In this document: piece after piece, positions 51,036-59,121 of the stretch
Layout of the letters: each line of letters starts with the position of its first letter
Numbering within the stretch: the first letter of the stretch is position 1
Source: JBKBRC01 sp046292345
GTDB lineage: Bacteria > Bacteroidota > Rhodothermia > Rhodothermales > Rubricoccaceae
Direction: 5' to 3'
Assembly: GCA_046292345.1 (NCBI GenBank)
Contig: JBKBRC010000002.1
Span: 1 to 64,000 of the forward strand
DNA: 64,000 nt
Program-made: the position numbers and the translations under genes
The notes under the pieces: model-generated
What the model was told of the DNA's origin: nothing
The model's input: the letters and a program-made list of their open reading frames with translations, nothing else
Databases searched by the model: none

Positions 51036-52355
51036 TCACGCAGGGACGGCCGCCTTCTCGAAGGCCTGCGCGAAGTCGGCCACGAGGTCGTCGAGGTGCT
51101 CGATCCCGACGGAGACGCGGATGAGCTCCGGGCGGACGCCGCTCGCTCGCTGCTCCTCCTCGGCGAGCTGCTGATGCGTCGTGCTCGCCGGATGGATCAC
51201 GAGCGTCTTCGCGTCACCGACGTTGGCGAGGTGGCTTGCCAGCTCGAGCGCCTCGATGAACGCGCGCCCGGCCTCCACGCCGCCGCGGATCCCGAAGTTG
51301 AGCACGGCGCCGTAGGTCCCTTCGCGGAGGTACCGCCTGGCGAGATCGTGGTAGGCATGCCGTTCCAGGCCGGGATACCACACCCACTCGACGGCGTCGT
51401 GCGCCTCGAGCCAGCGGGCCAGCGCGAGGGCGTTCGCGGCGTGGCGCTCGGCGCGGAGCGAGAGCGTCTCGAGTCCCTGCAGGAGGAGGAACGCGTTGAA
51501 CGGCGAGAGCGCGGGGCCGAGGTCGCGCAGCCCCTCCACGCGCGCCCGGATGATGAAGGCGAGGTTGCCAAGATCGCTCCCGGGGTGGAACACGTCCGTG
51601 AAGCGGAGGCCGTGGTAGCCCTCGCTCGGCTCGGTGAAGTTGGGAAAGCGGCCGTTGCGCCAGTCGAAGCGTCCGCCGTCCACGATGAGCCCGCCGATGG
51701 ACGTCCCGTGCCCGCCGATCCACTTCGTGGCCGAGTGCGTGACGATGTCGGCGCCGTGGCGGAGGGGCTGGCAGTAGTAGCCGCCCGCACCGAACGTGTT
51801 GTCCACGACGAGCGGGACCCCGGCCGCATGGGCGACCGCCGCGACGGCCTCGAAGTCGGGCACGTTCAGGCGCGGGTTGCCGATGGTCTCGAGGAAGACG
51901 GCCTTCGTGCGGTCGTCGATGCGCGCGGCGAAGGCCGCCGCGTCGTCGTCCTCCACGAAGCGCGGCTCGATGCCGAGCCGCCGGAGCGCGACCTTGAGCA
52001 GGTTGTACGTCCCGCCGTAGAGCTTGCTCGAGGCGACGATGTTGTCGCCGGCCTCGGCGAGCGTGGTGAAGGTGAGCAGGTGCGCAGCCTGCCCGGAGGC
52101 GGTGGCGAGCGCGGCCGCCCCCCCCTCGAGCGCGGCGATGCGCGCCTCGAGCACGGCCGTCGTGGGGTTCATGATGCGCGTGTAGATGTTGCCGAACTCC
52201 TCGAGCCCGAACAGCCGCGCCGCATGCGCCGTGTCGTCGAAGGTGTAGGAGGTGGTCTGGTAGATGGGGACGGCCCGGCTCTTCGTGGTCGGGTCGGGCC
52301 GCTGCCCGGCGTGCAGTTGGAGGGTCTCGAAGCGGTAGCCGCGTTCGGGGGACAT
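51036..52355 (-). CDS. metY: O-acetylhomoserine sulfhydrylase
   Basis: 439 residues. PIYQTTSYTFDDTAHAARLF, YTRIMNPTTAVLEARIAALE, VVDNTFGAGGYYCQPLRHGA and the PLP lysine in VTHSATKWIGGHGTSIGG. Long form (~440 aa) typical of MetY rather than MetB. Fixes sulfide onto O-acetylhomoserine to give homocysteine. First structural gene after a cysteine-rich leader peptide and a U-tract hairpin. Confidence 0.95.
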   Translation of the reverse strand: MSPERGYRFETLQLHAGQRPDPTTKSRAVPIYQTTSYTFDDTAHAARLFGLEEFGNIYTRIMNPTTAVLEARIAALEGGAAALATASGQAAHLLTFTTLAEAGDNIVASSKLYGGTYNLLKVALRRLGIEPRFVEDDDAAAFAARIDDRTKAVFLETIGNPRLNVPDFEAVAAVAHAAGVPLVVDNTFGAGGYYCQPLRHGADIVTHSATKWIGGHGTSIGGLIVDGGRFDWRNGRFPNFTEPSEGYHGLRFTDVFHPGSDLGNLAFIIRARVEGLRDLGPALSPFNAFLLLQGLETLSLRAERHAANALALARWLEAHDAVEWVWYPGLERHAYHDLARRYLREGTYGAVLNFGIRGGVEAGRAFIEALELASHLANVGDAKTLVIHPASTTHQQLAEEEQRASGVRPELIRVSVGIEHLDDLVADFAQAFEKAAVPA

Positions 52356-52395
52356 GGCGGAGTGCGAGGCTGTGGGCGCGGGGCGGACCGGAACG

Positions 52396-52430
52396 AAAAA
52401 AACCCTCCGAGCCGCGCCGGCCCGGAGGGT
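52396..52430 (-). terminator. Attenuator terminator before metY
   Basis: On the minus strand ACCCUCCG-like 5' arm (52423-52430) and its complement (52402-52409) enclose an inner GCCG/CGGC stem and are followed by seven U (52396-52402). It ends about 40 nt before the metY ATG. Eleven bases of its 5' side (52419-52429) can instead pair with leader positions 52480-52490 at 10 of 11 positions, giving an antiterminator. Confidence 0.85.
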
Positions 52431-52457
52431 GGAGATGTTCGGTCTGCGTACGCCCTG

Positions 52458-52550
52458 CTACGCGACGGCCCATGCCCTGCCCTCCCGGCCCGCGCCGGCA
52501 CAGCACATCGTCATCGCGCAGCACGAAGCGGTGATGTGGCAGAAGGTCAT
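52458..52550 (-). CDS. Cysteine-rich leader peptide of metY-metX-hom
   Basis: A 30-residue ORF beginning MTFCHITASCCAMTMCC, with five Cys and three Met in 17 residues, then an Ala/Gly/Arg tail. Cys codons are scarce in out-of-frame GC-rich DNA, so this cluster is very unlikely to be chance. The tail codons Gly-Arg-Glu-Gly contain the antiterminator strand. A ribosome stalled on the Cys codons would leave that strand free to block the terminator. Predicted effect: the operon is expressed when Cys-tRNA(Cys) is short. Confidence 0.78.
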   Translation of the reverse strand: MTFCHITASCCAMTMCCAGAGREGRAWAVA

Positions 52551-52609
52551 CGGGAGGGACGGGTCGCTGGGGGCTACGAGCGCGCCGCGGCGCAGGTCGG
52601 GAGCGCACG

Positions 52610-52640
52610 CAAGCATACCGCCCGTTTCCGGCCACTTCAA
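52610..52640 (-). promoter_or_regulatory. Bacteroidota-type promoter for the metY leader
   Basis: Minus strand TTG (52640-52638), 20-nt spacer, TATGCTTG (52617-52610): one mismatch to TAnnTTTG at consensus spacing. Transcription would start about 50 nt before the leader ATG. Confidence 0.55.
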
Positions 52641-52740
52641 GGCGCGGCGCCAATTATTTCTCCGCGCCGAGGTCGGCTCCCGAAGGGAGGGCCGACCCCG
52701 GCACGCTGCGCCGCGAGACGGCCGCGCCGATCAACGACCG

Positions 52741-52944
52741 GGATATCACCAGATCCGGATATCACCAGATCCGGATATCACCAGATCCGGATNNNNNNNN
52801 NNNNNNNNNNNNNNNNNNNNNNNNNNNNNNNNNNNNNNNNNNNNNNNNNNNNNNNNNNNNNNNNNNNNNNNNNNNNNNNNNNNNNNNNNNNNGGATATCA
52901 CCAGATCCGGATATCACCAGATCCGGATATCACCAGATCCGGAT
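52741..52944. repeat. 16-bp tandem array interrupted by assembly gap
   Basis: ggatatcaccagatcc in three and a quarter copies before the gap (52741-52792) and three after it (52893-52940). The last copy holds the M13 peptidase's terminal Arg-Ile-Trp codons and TGA; the array is tandem copies of that gene end. Confidence 0.94.
52793..52892. other. Assembly gap 5 (100 N)
   Basis: Inside the 16-bp array after the M13 peptidase; flanked by identical units in register. Confidence 0.95.
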
Positions 52945-54939
52945 GCGCTCCTCCTCGGGCAGGTACATCCCGTCGCCGGGCTGCGTGCCGAAGGCGGCGT
53001 GGAACGCGTCCAGGTGCGGCACGATACCGTTGGTGCGGAACTCGCCGGGCGAGTGCGCGCCCGTCTGGATCGCCTGCCGCAGCGCCTGCTCACGCCAGGC
53101 CGTGCGCCAGACCTGCGCCCAGCCCATGAAGAAGCGCTGGTCGCCCGTGAAGCCGTCGATAACCGGCGCGGGCTGGCCGCCAAGCGAGCGCTGGTAGGCG
53201 CGGTACGCCATCGTGAGGCCGGCCAGATCGGCGATGTTCTCGCCGATCGTCTGCGCGCCGATGATGCGCACGCCCGGCAGCGGCTCGAACTGGTCATACC
53301 GCTCGATGAGCATCTGCGCGCGACGCGTGTACTCGGCGGCGTCCTCCTCGGTCCACCAGTCGCGGAGGTTGCCGGCGCCGTCCGAGCGGCGGCCCTGGTC
53401 ATCGAAGCCGTGCGAGAACTCGTGCCCGATGACGGCCCCGATGGCCCCGTAGTTCACGGCGTCGTCCGCGTCGGGGTTGAAGAAGGGCGGCTGGAGGATG
53501 GCGGCCGGAAACACGATCTCGTTCATCGTGGCCGAGTAGTACGCGTTGACGGTCTGCGGCGTCATACCCCAGCGCGCGCGGTCGACGGGCTGGCCGAGGC
53601 GGGCCACCATCTCGCGGTGCCGCCACGCCTGCGCGCGGCGCGCGTTGCCGACGAGGTCGTCCTCGCGCAGCTCGAGCGCCGAGTAGTCCTGCCACTCGGA
53701 CGGGTAGCCGATCTTGACGCCGAACGCGTCGAGCTTGGCGAGGGCCTCGCGCTTGGTGGCCGGCGTCATCCAGTCGAGCTCTTCGATGGACTCGCGGAAA
53801 GCGTCGCGCAGGTTCTCGATCATCTCGGCCATGCGCGCCTCGGCCTCCGGCGGATAGTGCCGCCCGACGTAGAGCCGGCCGACGGCCTCGCCGACGACGC
53901 CCTCGGTGAAGGCCACGGCCTGCCGCCAGCGCGGCTCGGGCTGGAGCTGCCCCTGGAGCGTCTGCCCCCGGAAGGCGAAGTGCGCGTCGCGGAAGTCCTG
54001 CGAGAGCAGCGGCGCCGTGCCGTCGAGCAGGCGCGCGCGCATCCACGCCTGCCAGTCGGCAACGGGGATCTCGGCGACGAGCCGGTCGAGCGCGTCGAAG
54101 TACGACGGCTGGCGGACGATGACCGAGTCGGTCGCGATGCCCTGCTCGGCGAGCATGGACGGCCAGGCGAGGCGCGGCTGGCGCGCGGCCAGGTCCGCGA
54201 GGGCCATCTTGTTGTAGGTCGCCTCGCGGTCGCGGTTGCGGATGCGGTCCCACTGCGCCTCGGCCAGGCGCGTCTCGAGCGCGACGGCGCGCGCGGCCTG
54301 CCCGGCGGGGTCGGGCTGCTCGGCGAGCGCGAGCAGGCGCGCGAGGTACGCCTCGTAGGCCTGGCGGATGTCTGCGAAGCGGTCCTCGAGGTAGTAGGCG
54401 CGGTCGGGCAGGCCGAGGCCCCCCTGCCCGGCCGTGACGGCATAGCGGTCGGCGGCGCGCTGGTCCTGGCCCACGCCGATGCCGAAGGGCGCCGGGCCGA
54501 ACGTCTGCGCCGAGCGCGCGAAGTAGGCCGGCAGGCCGGCGGCCGACGAGACAGCCTCAATGCGCGCGAAGTCCTCGGCGAGCGGCGCGACGCGCAGCGC
54601 CTCGGCGCGCGTCGAGTCCATGTAGGCGCGGTAGGCGGCCGCGATGCGCGGCGCGTCGGGGTCGTCGGCGAAGCCACCTGCGGCGACCTCCTCGATGAGC
54701 GCGCGCACATGCCCGCGCGCCTCGATGCTGAGCGCGTCGAACGAGCCGAAGCGCGAGCGGTCCGGCGGGATCTCGGTGCGCTCGAGCCAGCGCCCGTTGA
54801 CGTAGCGGAAGAAGTCGTCCTGCGGACGGACGGTCGGGTCAATGGCCTCGGTGTCAATGCCAAGGCTATGCTGAGCGTGCGCGGCCGGCGCAAGTGGCGC
54901 GGCGAGGGCGAGCACAGCCGCAAGAGCGAAGCGTCGCAT
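52930..54939 (-). CDS. M13-family (neprilysin/PepO-like) zinc metallopeptidase
   Basis: 669 residues from ATG at 54939; signal peptide ending AAHAQ. PQDDFFRYVNGRWLERTEIP opens the N-terminal domain; the catalytic domain shows VNAYYSATMNEIVFPAAILQ, the zinc motif in VIGHEFSHGFDDQGR, and GENIADLAGLTMAY (third ligand). Ends in RIW, the usual M13 terminal Trp. A periplasmic oligopeptidase. Neighbouring tandem arrays abut both its start (12-bp) and its stop (16-bp). Confidence 0.95.
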   Translation of the reverse strand: MRRFALAAVLALAAPLAPAAHAQHSLGIDTEAIDPTVRPQDDFFRYVNGRWLERTEIPPDRSRFGSFDALSIEARGHVRALIEEVAAGGFADDPDAPRIAAAYRAYMDSTRAEALRVAPLAEDFARIEAVSSAAGLPAYFARSAQTFGPAPFGIGVGQDQRAADRYAVTAGQGGLGLPDRAYYLEDRFADIRQAYEAYLARLLALAEQPDPAGQAARAVALETRLAEAQWDRIRNRDREATYNKMALADLAARQPRLAWPSMLAEQGIATDSVIVRQPSYFDALDRLVAEIPVADWQAWMRARLLDGTAPLLSQDFRDAHFAFRGQTLQGQLQPEPRWRQAVAFTEGVVGEAVGRLYVGRHYPPEAEARMAEMIENLRDAFRESIEELDWMTPATKREALAKLDAFGVKIGYPSEWQDYSALELREDDLVGNARRAQAWRHREMVARLGQPVDRARWGMTPQTVNAYYSATMNEIVFPAAILQPPFFNPDADDAVNYGAIGAVIGHEFSHGFDDQGRRSDGAGNLRDWWTEEDAAEYTRRAQMLIERYDQFEPLPGVRIIGAQTIGENIADLAGLTMAYRAYQRSLGGQPAPVIDGFTGDQRFFMGWAQVWRTAWREQALRQAIQTGAHSPGEFRTNGIVPHLDAFHAAFGTQPGDGMYLPEEERIRIW

Positions 54940-54974
54940 GAAAGGGCAGCTGAAAGGGCAGCTGAAAGGGCAGC
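54939..54974. repeat. 12-bp tandem array, 3 copies, touching the M13 start codon
   Basis: tgaaagggcagc at 54939-54950, 54951-54962 and 54963-54974. Its first base is the A of the M13 gene's ATG on the minus strand. Being 12 bp, it keeps the upstream frame open (Leu-Pro-Phe-type repeats), hence misleading longer ORFs. Confidence 0.92.
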
Positions 54975-55152
54975 GAGGGGAACGTGAACCGAACGTTACG
55001 ACGACGCAGGAACGACCGTCCGTCCCGTTTTTGCGTCTTTCGCACCGGCCGGCGCGCCCCGGAGGCCGGCCCTGTCCGCCGCGCGCGGGTCCCCCCCTGC
55101 CGCGGCGGCTCCCGCACCGTATCCTCCGGAGCAGCCTCCGGCCTCCCGACGC

Positions 55153-56337
55153 ATGCGCGCCTCTCTCCGACCGCTCCTGCTCGTGCTCTGCGCAGGGGCG
55201 TCTGTTGCCCTTGCCGGCTGCGCCGGCTCGGCCCGGCCGGTCTCCACCGAGACGCTCGTGGCCGCGCGTGAGGCGCGGCAGGCGCGCTACACGCTCGCCC
55301 GCGCCGAAGTCGCAGCCCGCCTGGCCGCGCGCGTGGCCGCGACCGGGCAGCGCGAGGTGCACATGCTCGTACTCTCGGGCGGCGGGCAGCACGGCGCCTT
55401 CGGGGCCGGCTTCCTCGGCGGCTGGCGTGCCCGCACCGGTGCCGGCGCCATGCCCTCTTTCGACGTCGTGACGGGCATCAGCACGGGCTCGCTGCTGGCC
55501 CCGTTTGCGTTCGAGGGCTCGCCCGAGGCGCTCGCACGGGCGGCCGACCTCTACCGTCACCCCGAGCGGATCACGCCCCGCCGCGACCTCGCCGGCGCCC
55601 TCTTCCGCCGCACCGGCGGGCTCTTCGACACGACGCCGCTCGTCGAGACCGCGGCCGAGGTGTACGACGCCGCCCTCGTGGCGCGCCTGCGCCCGGGCCT
55701 CCGCGACGGCCGCCTGCTGCTCATCGGCACGACTGACCTGGACCTCGGGCGCGGACGCGTCTGGGACGCGGCGCGCGAGCTCGACACGACCGATGCCGCC
55801 GCCGCCGCTCGCCTGAGCCGGCTGCTGCTCGCCTCGTCGGCCATTCCGGGCGCGTTCCCGCCGGTCGAGATCGACGGCAACTACCACACCGATGGCGGCG
55901 TGACGACCAACCTGCTCGGCACCGACCTCGCCTTCCTCCGTGCGTTCGCCGGGGCGCTCGCCGCGCGCGGCGTGGCGCATCCCGTCGAGGTGCACGTGTA
56001 CGCGCTCGTCAACCTGTGGCTGGCTCCGCCCGTAGCGTCCGTAGACGCGGGAAGCTTCCAGGCCGTCAGCCGCCGCGCCAACGGGCTGCTCTTCGCGCTG
56101 CACCAGCAGGAGACGCTCGAGCGTCTGTGGGAGCTATCGGAGGGCGTTCGCGCCGGGGCCGTGCCGGGGCTACGCATGACGTTCCGCTACGCCGCCATCC
56201 CGGACGCCTGGGCCGCAGAGCCCGGCGCGCAGGCGCTCTTCGACGCGCCGTACATGAATCGCCTGCAGGAGTACGCCTTCGCGCGCGCGCAGTCCGACGC
56301 GCCCTGGGACCGCCTGCCTCCTGGCCCCTTCGAGTGA
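55153..56337 (+). CDS. Patatin-like phospholipase lipoprotein
   Basis: 394 residues; lipobox LAGC. Patatin motifs: VLSGGGQHGAFGAGFLGGW (oxyanion glycines), VVTGISTGSLLAPFAF (GxSxG nucleophile) and NYHTDGGVTTNLLG (catalytic Asp in DGG). Likely an acyl hydrolase attached to the envelope. Divergent from the M13 peptidase gene; the intergenic DNA has no clear promoter. Confidence 0.88.
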   Translation: MRASLRPLLLVLCAGASVALAGCAGSARPVSTETLVAAREARQARYTLARAEVAARLAARVAATGQREVHMLVLSGGGQHGAFGAGFLGGWRARTGAGAMPSFDVVTGISTGSLLAPFAFEGSPEALARAADLYRHPERITPRRDLAGALFRRTGGLFDTTPLVETAAEVYDAALVARLRPGLRDGRLLLIGTTDLDLGRGRVWDAARELDTTDAAAAARLSRLLLASSAIPGAFPPVEIDGNYHTDGGVTTNLLGTDLAFLRAFAGALAARGVAHPVEVHVYALVNLWLAPPVASVDAGSFQAVSRRANGLLFALHQQETLERLWELSEGVRAGAVPGLRMTFRYAAIPDAWAAEPGAQALFDAPYMNRLQEYAFARAQSDAPWDRLPPGPFE

Positions 56338-56360
56338 GACGGCCGGCGTGGGCCAAGCGA

Positions 56361-56393
56361 AAGGCCCCAGCGTCCGAAAACCGCCGGGGCCTT
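56361..56393. terminator. Hairpin between patatin gene and tRNA
   Basis: Perfect 8-bp arms aaggcccc (56361-56368) and ggggcctt (56386-56393), followed on the minus strand by TTTC. It lies 7 nt beyond the 3' end of tRNA-Val and probably ends that transcript. Confidence 0.65.
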
Positions 56394-56400
56394 GCTGCCG

Positions 56401-56474
<74 letters not shown>

Positions 56475-56498
56475 GCGCGCCGAGGCGTGAAAGGACGA

Positions 56499-56530
56499 CC
56501 AAAGTAGCACCTCGTCCGCAGCCGGAGCAA
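56499..56530 (-). promoter_or_regulatory. Promoter for tRNA-Val
   Basis: Minus strand TTG (56530-56528), 21-nt spacer, TACTTTGG (56506-56499), close to TTG-N19-21-TAnnTTTG. It lies about 25 bp upstream of the mature tRNA 5' end. Confidence 0.5.
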
Positions 56531-56864
56531 GCGCATCCGCATCCAGAGGTCGTGAAGCCGCCGGGAAGCTTCGTCGTAACGGCACATCCTTCGGCGGCGC
56601 GTCCTCCGGCGGCCCCTTTGCCTTCTCAGGCTCCCCTCCCTCGGGCCCCGTTCCGTTTTGCGTTCCGTTCCGGTGCGACGCGTTCACCTGGCCTGCGAGG
56701 CGCGCATACGTTCAGTATACCGGGCCGTCGCGCGCGCCGTACGATGTGGCAGACGTAACGTACTGACAACACGGCAGCCGCGCCCGAACCGTGCGCCTCG
56801 TATGAGGCCTCGGACCCGTGGCACATGCTTTGGGAAAGGGCGCGCGACGCTGCCACGCTGACCG
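56531..56864. other. Intergenic stretch upstream of the 123-aa protein gene
   Basis: 334 bp without a supported gene. It is somewhat AT-richer than average around 56700-56780 and should hold the promoter of the plus-strand gene, but no consensus is seen. Confidence 0.4.
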
Positions 56865-57236
56865 ATGCTTCCTCTTCAACTTGCCGTGCCCGACGACCTT
56901 CCGCTCGACGACGCCCCGCGCGTCCGGCTGCGCGGCGCCCTGGACCGCGCGGCGGGGGCGGCGCGCCTGCAAGACGCTGGCGACGAGCCGCGCTTCCTCG
57001 TGCAGGTCGTCACGGAGACGGCTCTCGGTACCGCCTGCGAGGTGCTCGTCGTGTGCGACGTGCCCTCGCCAGGGGAGCGTGCGGTACGCCTCGAGCGCGC
57101 GCTCACGGCAGCGCAGCGCTACATGCTCTCGCTCTGGGCCGACGGCTACGACGCGCGCTGGGAAGCTCCTGCCGGCGGCGGGCGCGCGGCCATCGCCGGC
57201 GAGGTCGTTGTCGGGCGCGTGCTCGTCGCAGGCTGA
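56865..57236 (+). CDS. Hypothetical protein
   Basis: 123 residues, soluble, no signal. Contains PRFLVQVVTETALGTACEVL, VLVVCDVPSPGERAVRLERA and AAQRYMLSLWADGYDARWEA; the last stretch faintly resembles nitroreductase C-terminal segments, too weakly to name it. It precedes the 5'-nucleotidase gene by about 190 bp on the same strand. Confidence 0.55.
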   Translation: MLPLQLAVPDDLPLDDAPRVRLRGALDRAAGAARLQDAGDEPRFLVQVVTETALGTACEVLVVCDVPSPGERAVRLERALTAAQRYMLSLWADGYDARWEAPAGGGRAAIAGEVVVGRVLVAG

Positions 57237-57429
57237 GGCGGGCACGCGAGGCGCTGTGCCCGAGAGGAACGCGCCGCGCCGCAGCGTCCGGCCGGCACGG
57301 CACACGCGAGGCCGCGCGCGTACACTAGGCAGATACCATTCGTCGCGGGCGCCATCGGTCGCGGAGGCCGGCACCGGCCCCTCTGCGCAGATGGCAAGGA
57401 TGCCCCGCCCTCGTCTCAGTTCGCTCCGC

Positions 57430-58989
57430 ATGTCTGCCCCTACTCCAACCGTAGATCGCTACGCCGAGGCCCACCCGAACGACGTGCTCGTCCCGGACGC
57501 GTTCACGCAGCCGCACGGCCTCTTCTGCAACCGCACCCTCAACCTGCGCAACATCAAGGCCGTCGGGTACGACCTCGACTACACGCTCGTCCACTACCAT
57601 GTGGCCCTGTGGGAGGAGCGCGCCTACGCCTACATCCGGCAGGGGCTCGCGGCGCAGGGCTGGCCCGTCGAGGACCTCGTCTTCGACCCGGACCTGGTCG
57701 TGCAGGGCCTGATCGTAGACACGCAGTTGGGCAACATTGTCAAGTGTAACCGTTTCGGTTACATCAAGCGCGCCTACCACGGCACGCGCCCGCTCGGCTA
57801 CGAGGAGCAGCGCGACGCCTACCGCCGCACGCTCGTCGACCTGCGCGACCGCCGCTGGCAGTTCATGAACACGCTCTTCTCGATCTCCGAGGCGGGCATC
57901 TACCTCCAGCTCGTCGACCTGCTCGACGCCGGGCGCCTGCCGCCGCGCATCGGCTACGACGACCTCTACCGCATCGTGCGGCAGACCCTCGACACGGCGC
58001 ACCTCGAGGGCATGCTCAAGGCCGAGATCCTCGCGGACCCGGCCCGCTTCGTGGATGTGGACCCGCTCGTGCCGCTGACGCTCCTCGACCAGCGCGAGGC
58101 AGGCAAGAAGGTCCTGCTGATTACCAACTCTGAATGGGAGTACGCCGCGCCCATCCTCGCCTTCGCGTTCAACCCGCACCTGCCGGGCGACATGACCTGG
58201 CGCGACCTCTTCGACCTCGCCATCGTGGGCGCGCGCAAGCCGGCGTTCTTCTCCGAGCGCGCTCCGGCGTTTCACCTCGTCGGCGAGGACGGGACGCTGC
58301 GCGCACACGCCGGGCCGCTTGAGGAAGGGCACGTGTACGTGGGCGGGCACGCCGCGCTCGTCGAGGCCAGTCTCGGCGTGCGCGGCGACGAGATCCTGTA
58401 CGTGGGCGACCACGTCCACGCCGACGTCAAGGCGTCCAACGTGCTGCGCTGGCGCACGGCGCTCGTCCTGCGCCCGCTCGAGGCCGAGATCGCGGCGGCC
58501 GAGGCGTTCCGGCCCGAGCAGGAGCGCCTGAGCGCGATGATGGCCGAGAAAGAGCGCCTCGAAGCGTACTTCTCGGCCCTCCGCCTCGAGCGGCAGCGCA
58601 CGCTCGCCGGCTACGGCCCGCAGACCGGGCGAGACCCGGAGGCGCTCGCGCAGCAGATCGCACGCCTGCGCGCGCGCCTGGTCGCACTCGACGCCGAGAT
58701 CGCGCCGCTCGCACGCGCCGCGTCCGAACTGGGCAACGCCCGCTGGGGACCGCTCTTGCGCGTAGGCAACGACAAGAGCCACCTCGCGCGCCAGATCGAG
58801 TCCAACGCGGACGTCTACACGGCGCGCGTCTCCAACTTCCTGCACTACACGCCGTTCGTGTACCTGCGCTCGCACCGCGGCAGCCTCCCGCACGACGACG
58901 CGCTCCCGCGCGCCGAGGGCGCCCAGGCCGCCGCCGAGGACGCCGCGCACGCCGCCGAGGCCCTTGAAGACCCTGTCGTCGAGCCGTAA
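57430..58989 (+). CDS. HAD-IG family cytosolic purine 5'-nucleotidase-like protein
   Basis: 519 residues. HAD motif I VGYDLDYTLVHYHV, motif II VLLITNSEWEYA, motif III near ARKPAFF and motif IV ILYVGDHVHADVKASN, with the long cap of the NT5C2-like (IMP/GMP-specific) family; FVYLRSHRGSLPHDD closes the conserved region. A coiled-coil stretch (about 355-435) and an acidic/Ala-rich tail follow. Predicted to dephosphorylate purine nucleotides in the cytoplasm. A perfect hairpin follows the stop. Confidence 0.9.
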   Translation: MSAPTPTVDRYAEAHPNDVLVPDAFTQPHGLFCNRTLNLRNIKAVGYDLDYTLVHYHVALWEERAYAYIRQGLAAQGWPVEDLVFDPDLVVQGLIVDTQLGNIVKCNRFGYIKRAYHGTRPLGYEEQRDAYRRTLVDLRDRRWQFMNTLFSISEAGIYLQLVDLLDAGRLPPRIGYDDLYRIVRQTLDTAHLEGMLKAEILADPARFVDVDPLVPLTLLDQREAGKKVLLITNSEWEYAAPILAFAFNPHLPGDMTWRDLFDLAIVGARKPAFFSERAPAFHLVGEDGTLRAHAGPLEEGHVYVGGHAALVEASLGVRGDEILYVGDHVHADVKASNVLRWRTALVLRPLEAEIAAAEAFRPEQERLSAMMAEKERLEAYFSALRLERQRTLAGYGPQTGRDPEALAQQIARLRARLVALDAEIAPLARAASELGNARWGPLLRVGNDKSHLARQIESNADVYTARVSNFLHYTPFVYLRSHRGSLPHDDALPRAEGAQAAAEDAAHAAEALEDPVVEP

Positions 58990-59017
58990 CCGGCTCGTGG
59001 GCCGGCCCGCGAGCCGG
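58990..59017. terminator. Hairpin after the 5'-nucleotidase gene
   Basis: CCGGCTCG (58990-58997) and CGAGCCGG (59010-59017) with a 12-nt loop, starting one base after the TAA. A second small hairpin (GCGCCG-CA-CGGCGC) and six T follow near 59030-59066. Confidence 0.65.
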
Positions 59018-59076
59018 CCCTGCTAGAATGCGCCGCACGGCGCAACCGGACCGGCCAGCTTTTTTGCAGAGACGTC

Positions 59077-59084
59077 TAGCTTTG
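59077..59084 (+). promoter_or_regulatory. -7 box upstream of R2lox
   Basis: TAGCTTTG matches TAnnTTTG exactly, 38 bp before the R2lox ATG. No TTG lies at the ideal distance upstream. Confidence 0.4.
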
Positions 59085-59121
59085 CTACGCCTAGCCTCTC
59101 CCGCTCCCCCTCCCCGACGCC

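Noticed and set aside
52356..52740. SAM riboswitch upstream of metY
   Set aside because: No SAM-I, SAM-II or SAH riboswitch core was recognised; the leader ORF, antiterminator pairing and terminator explain the region better.
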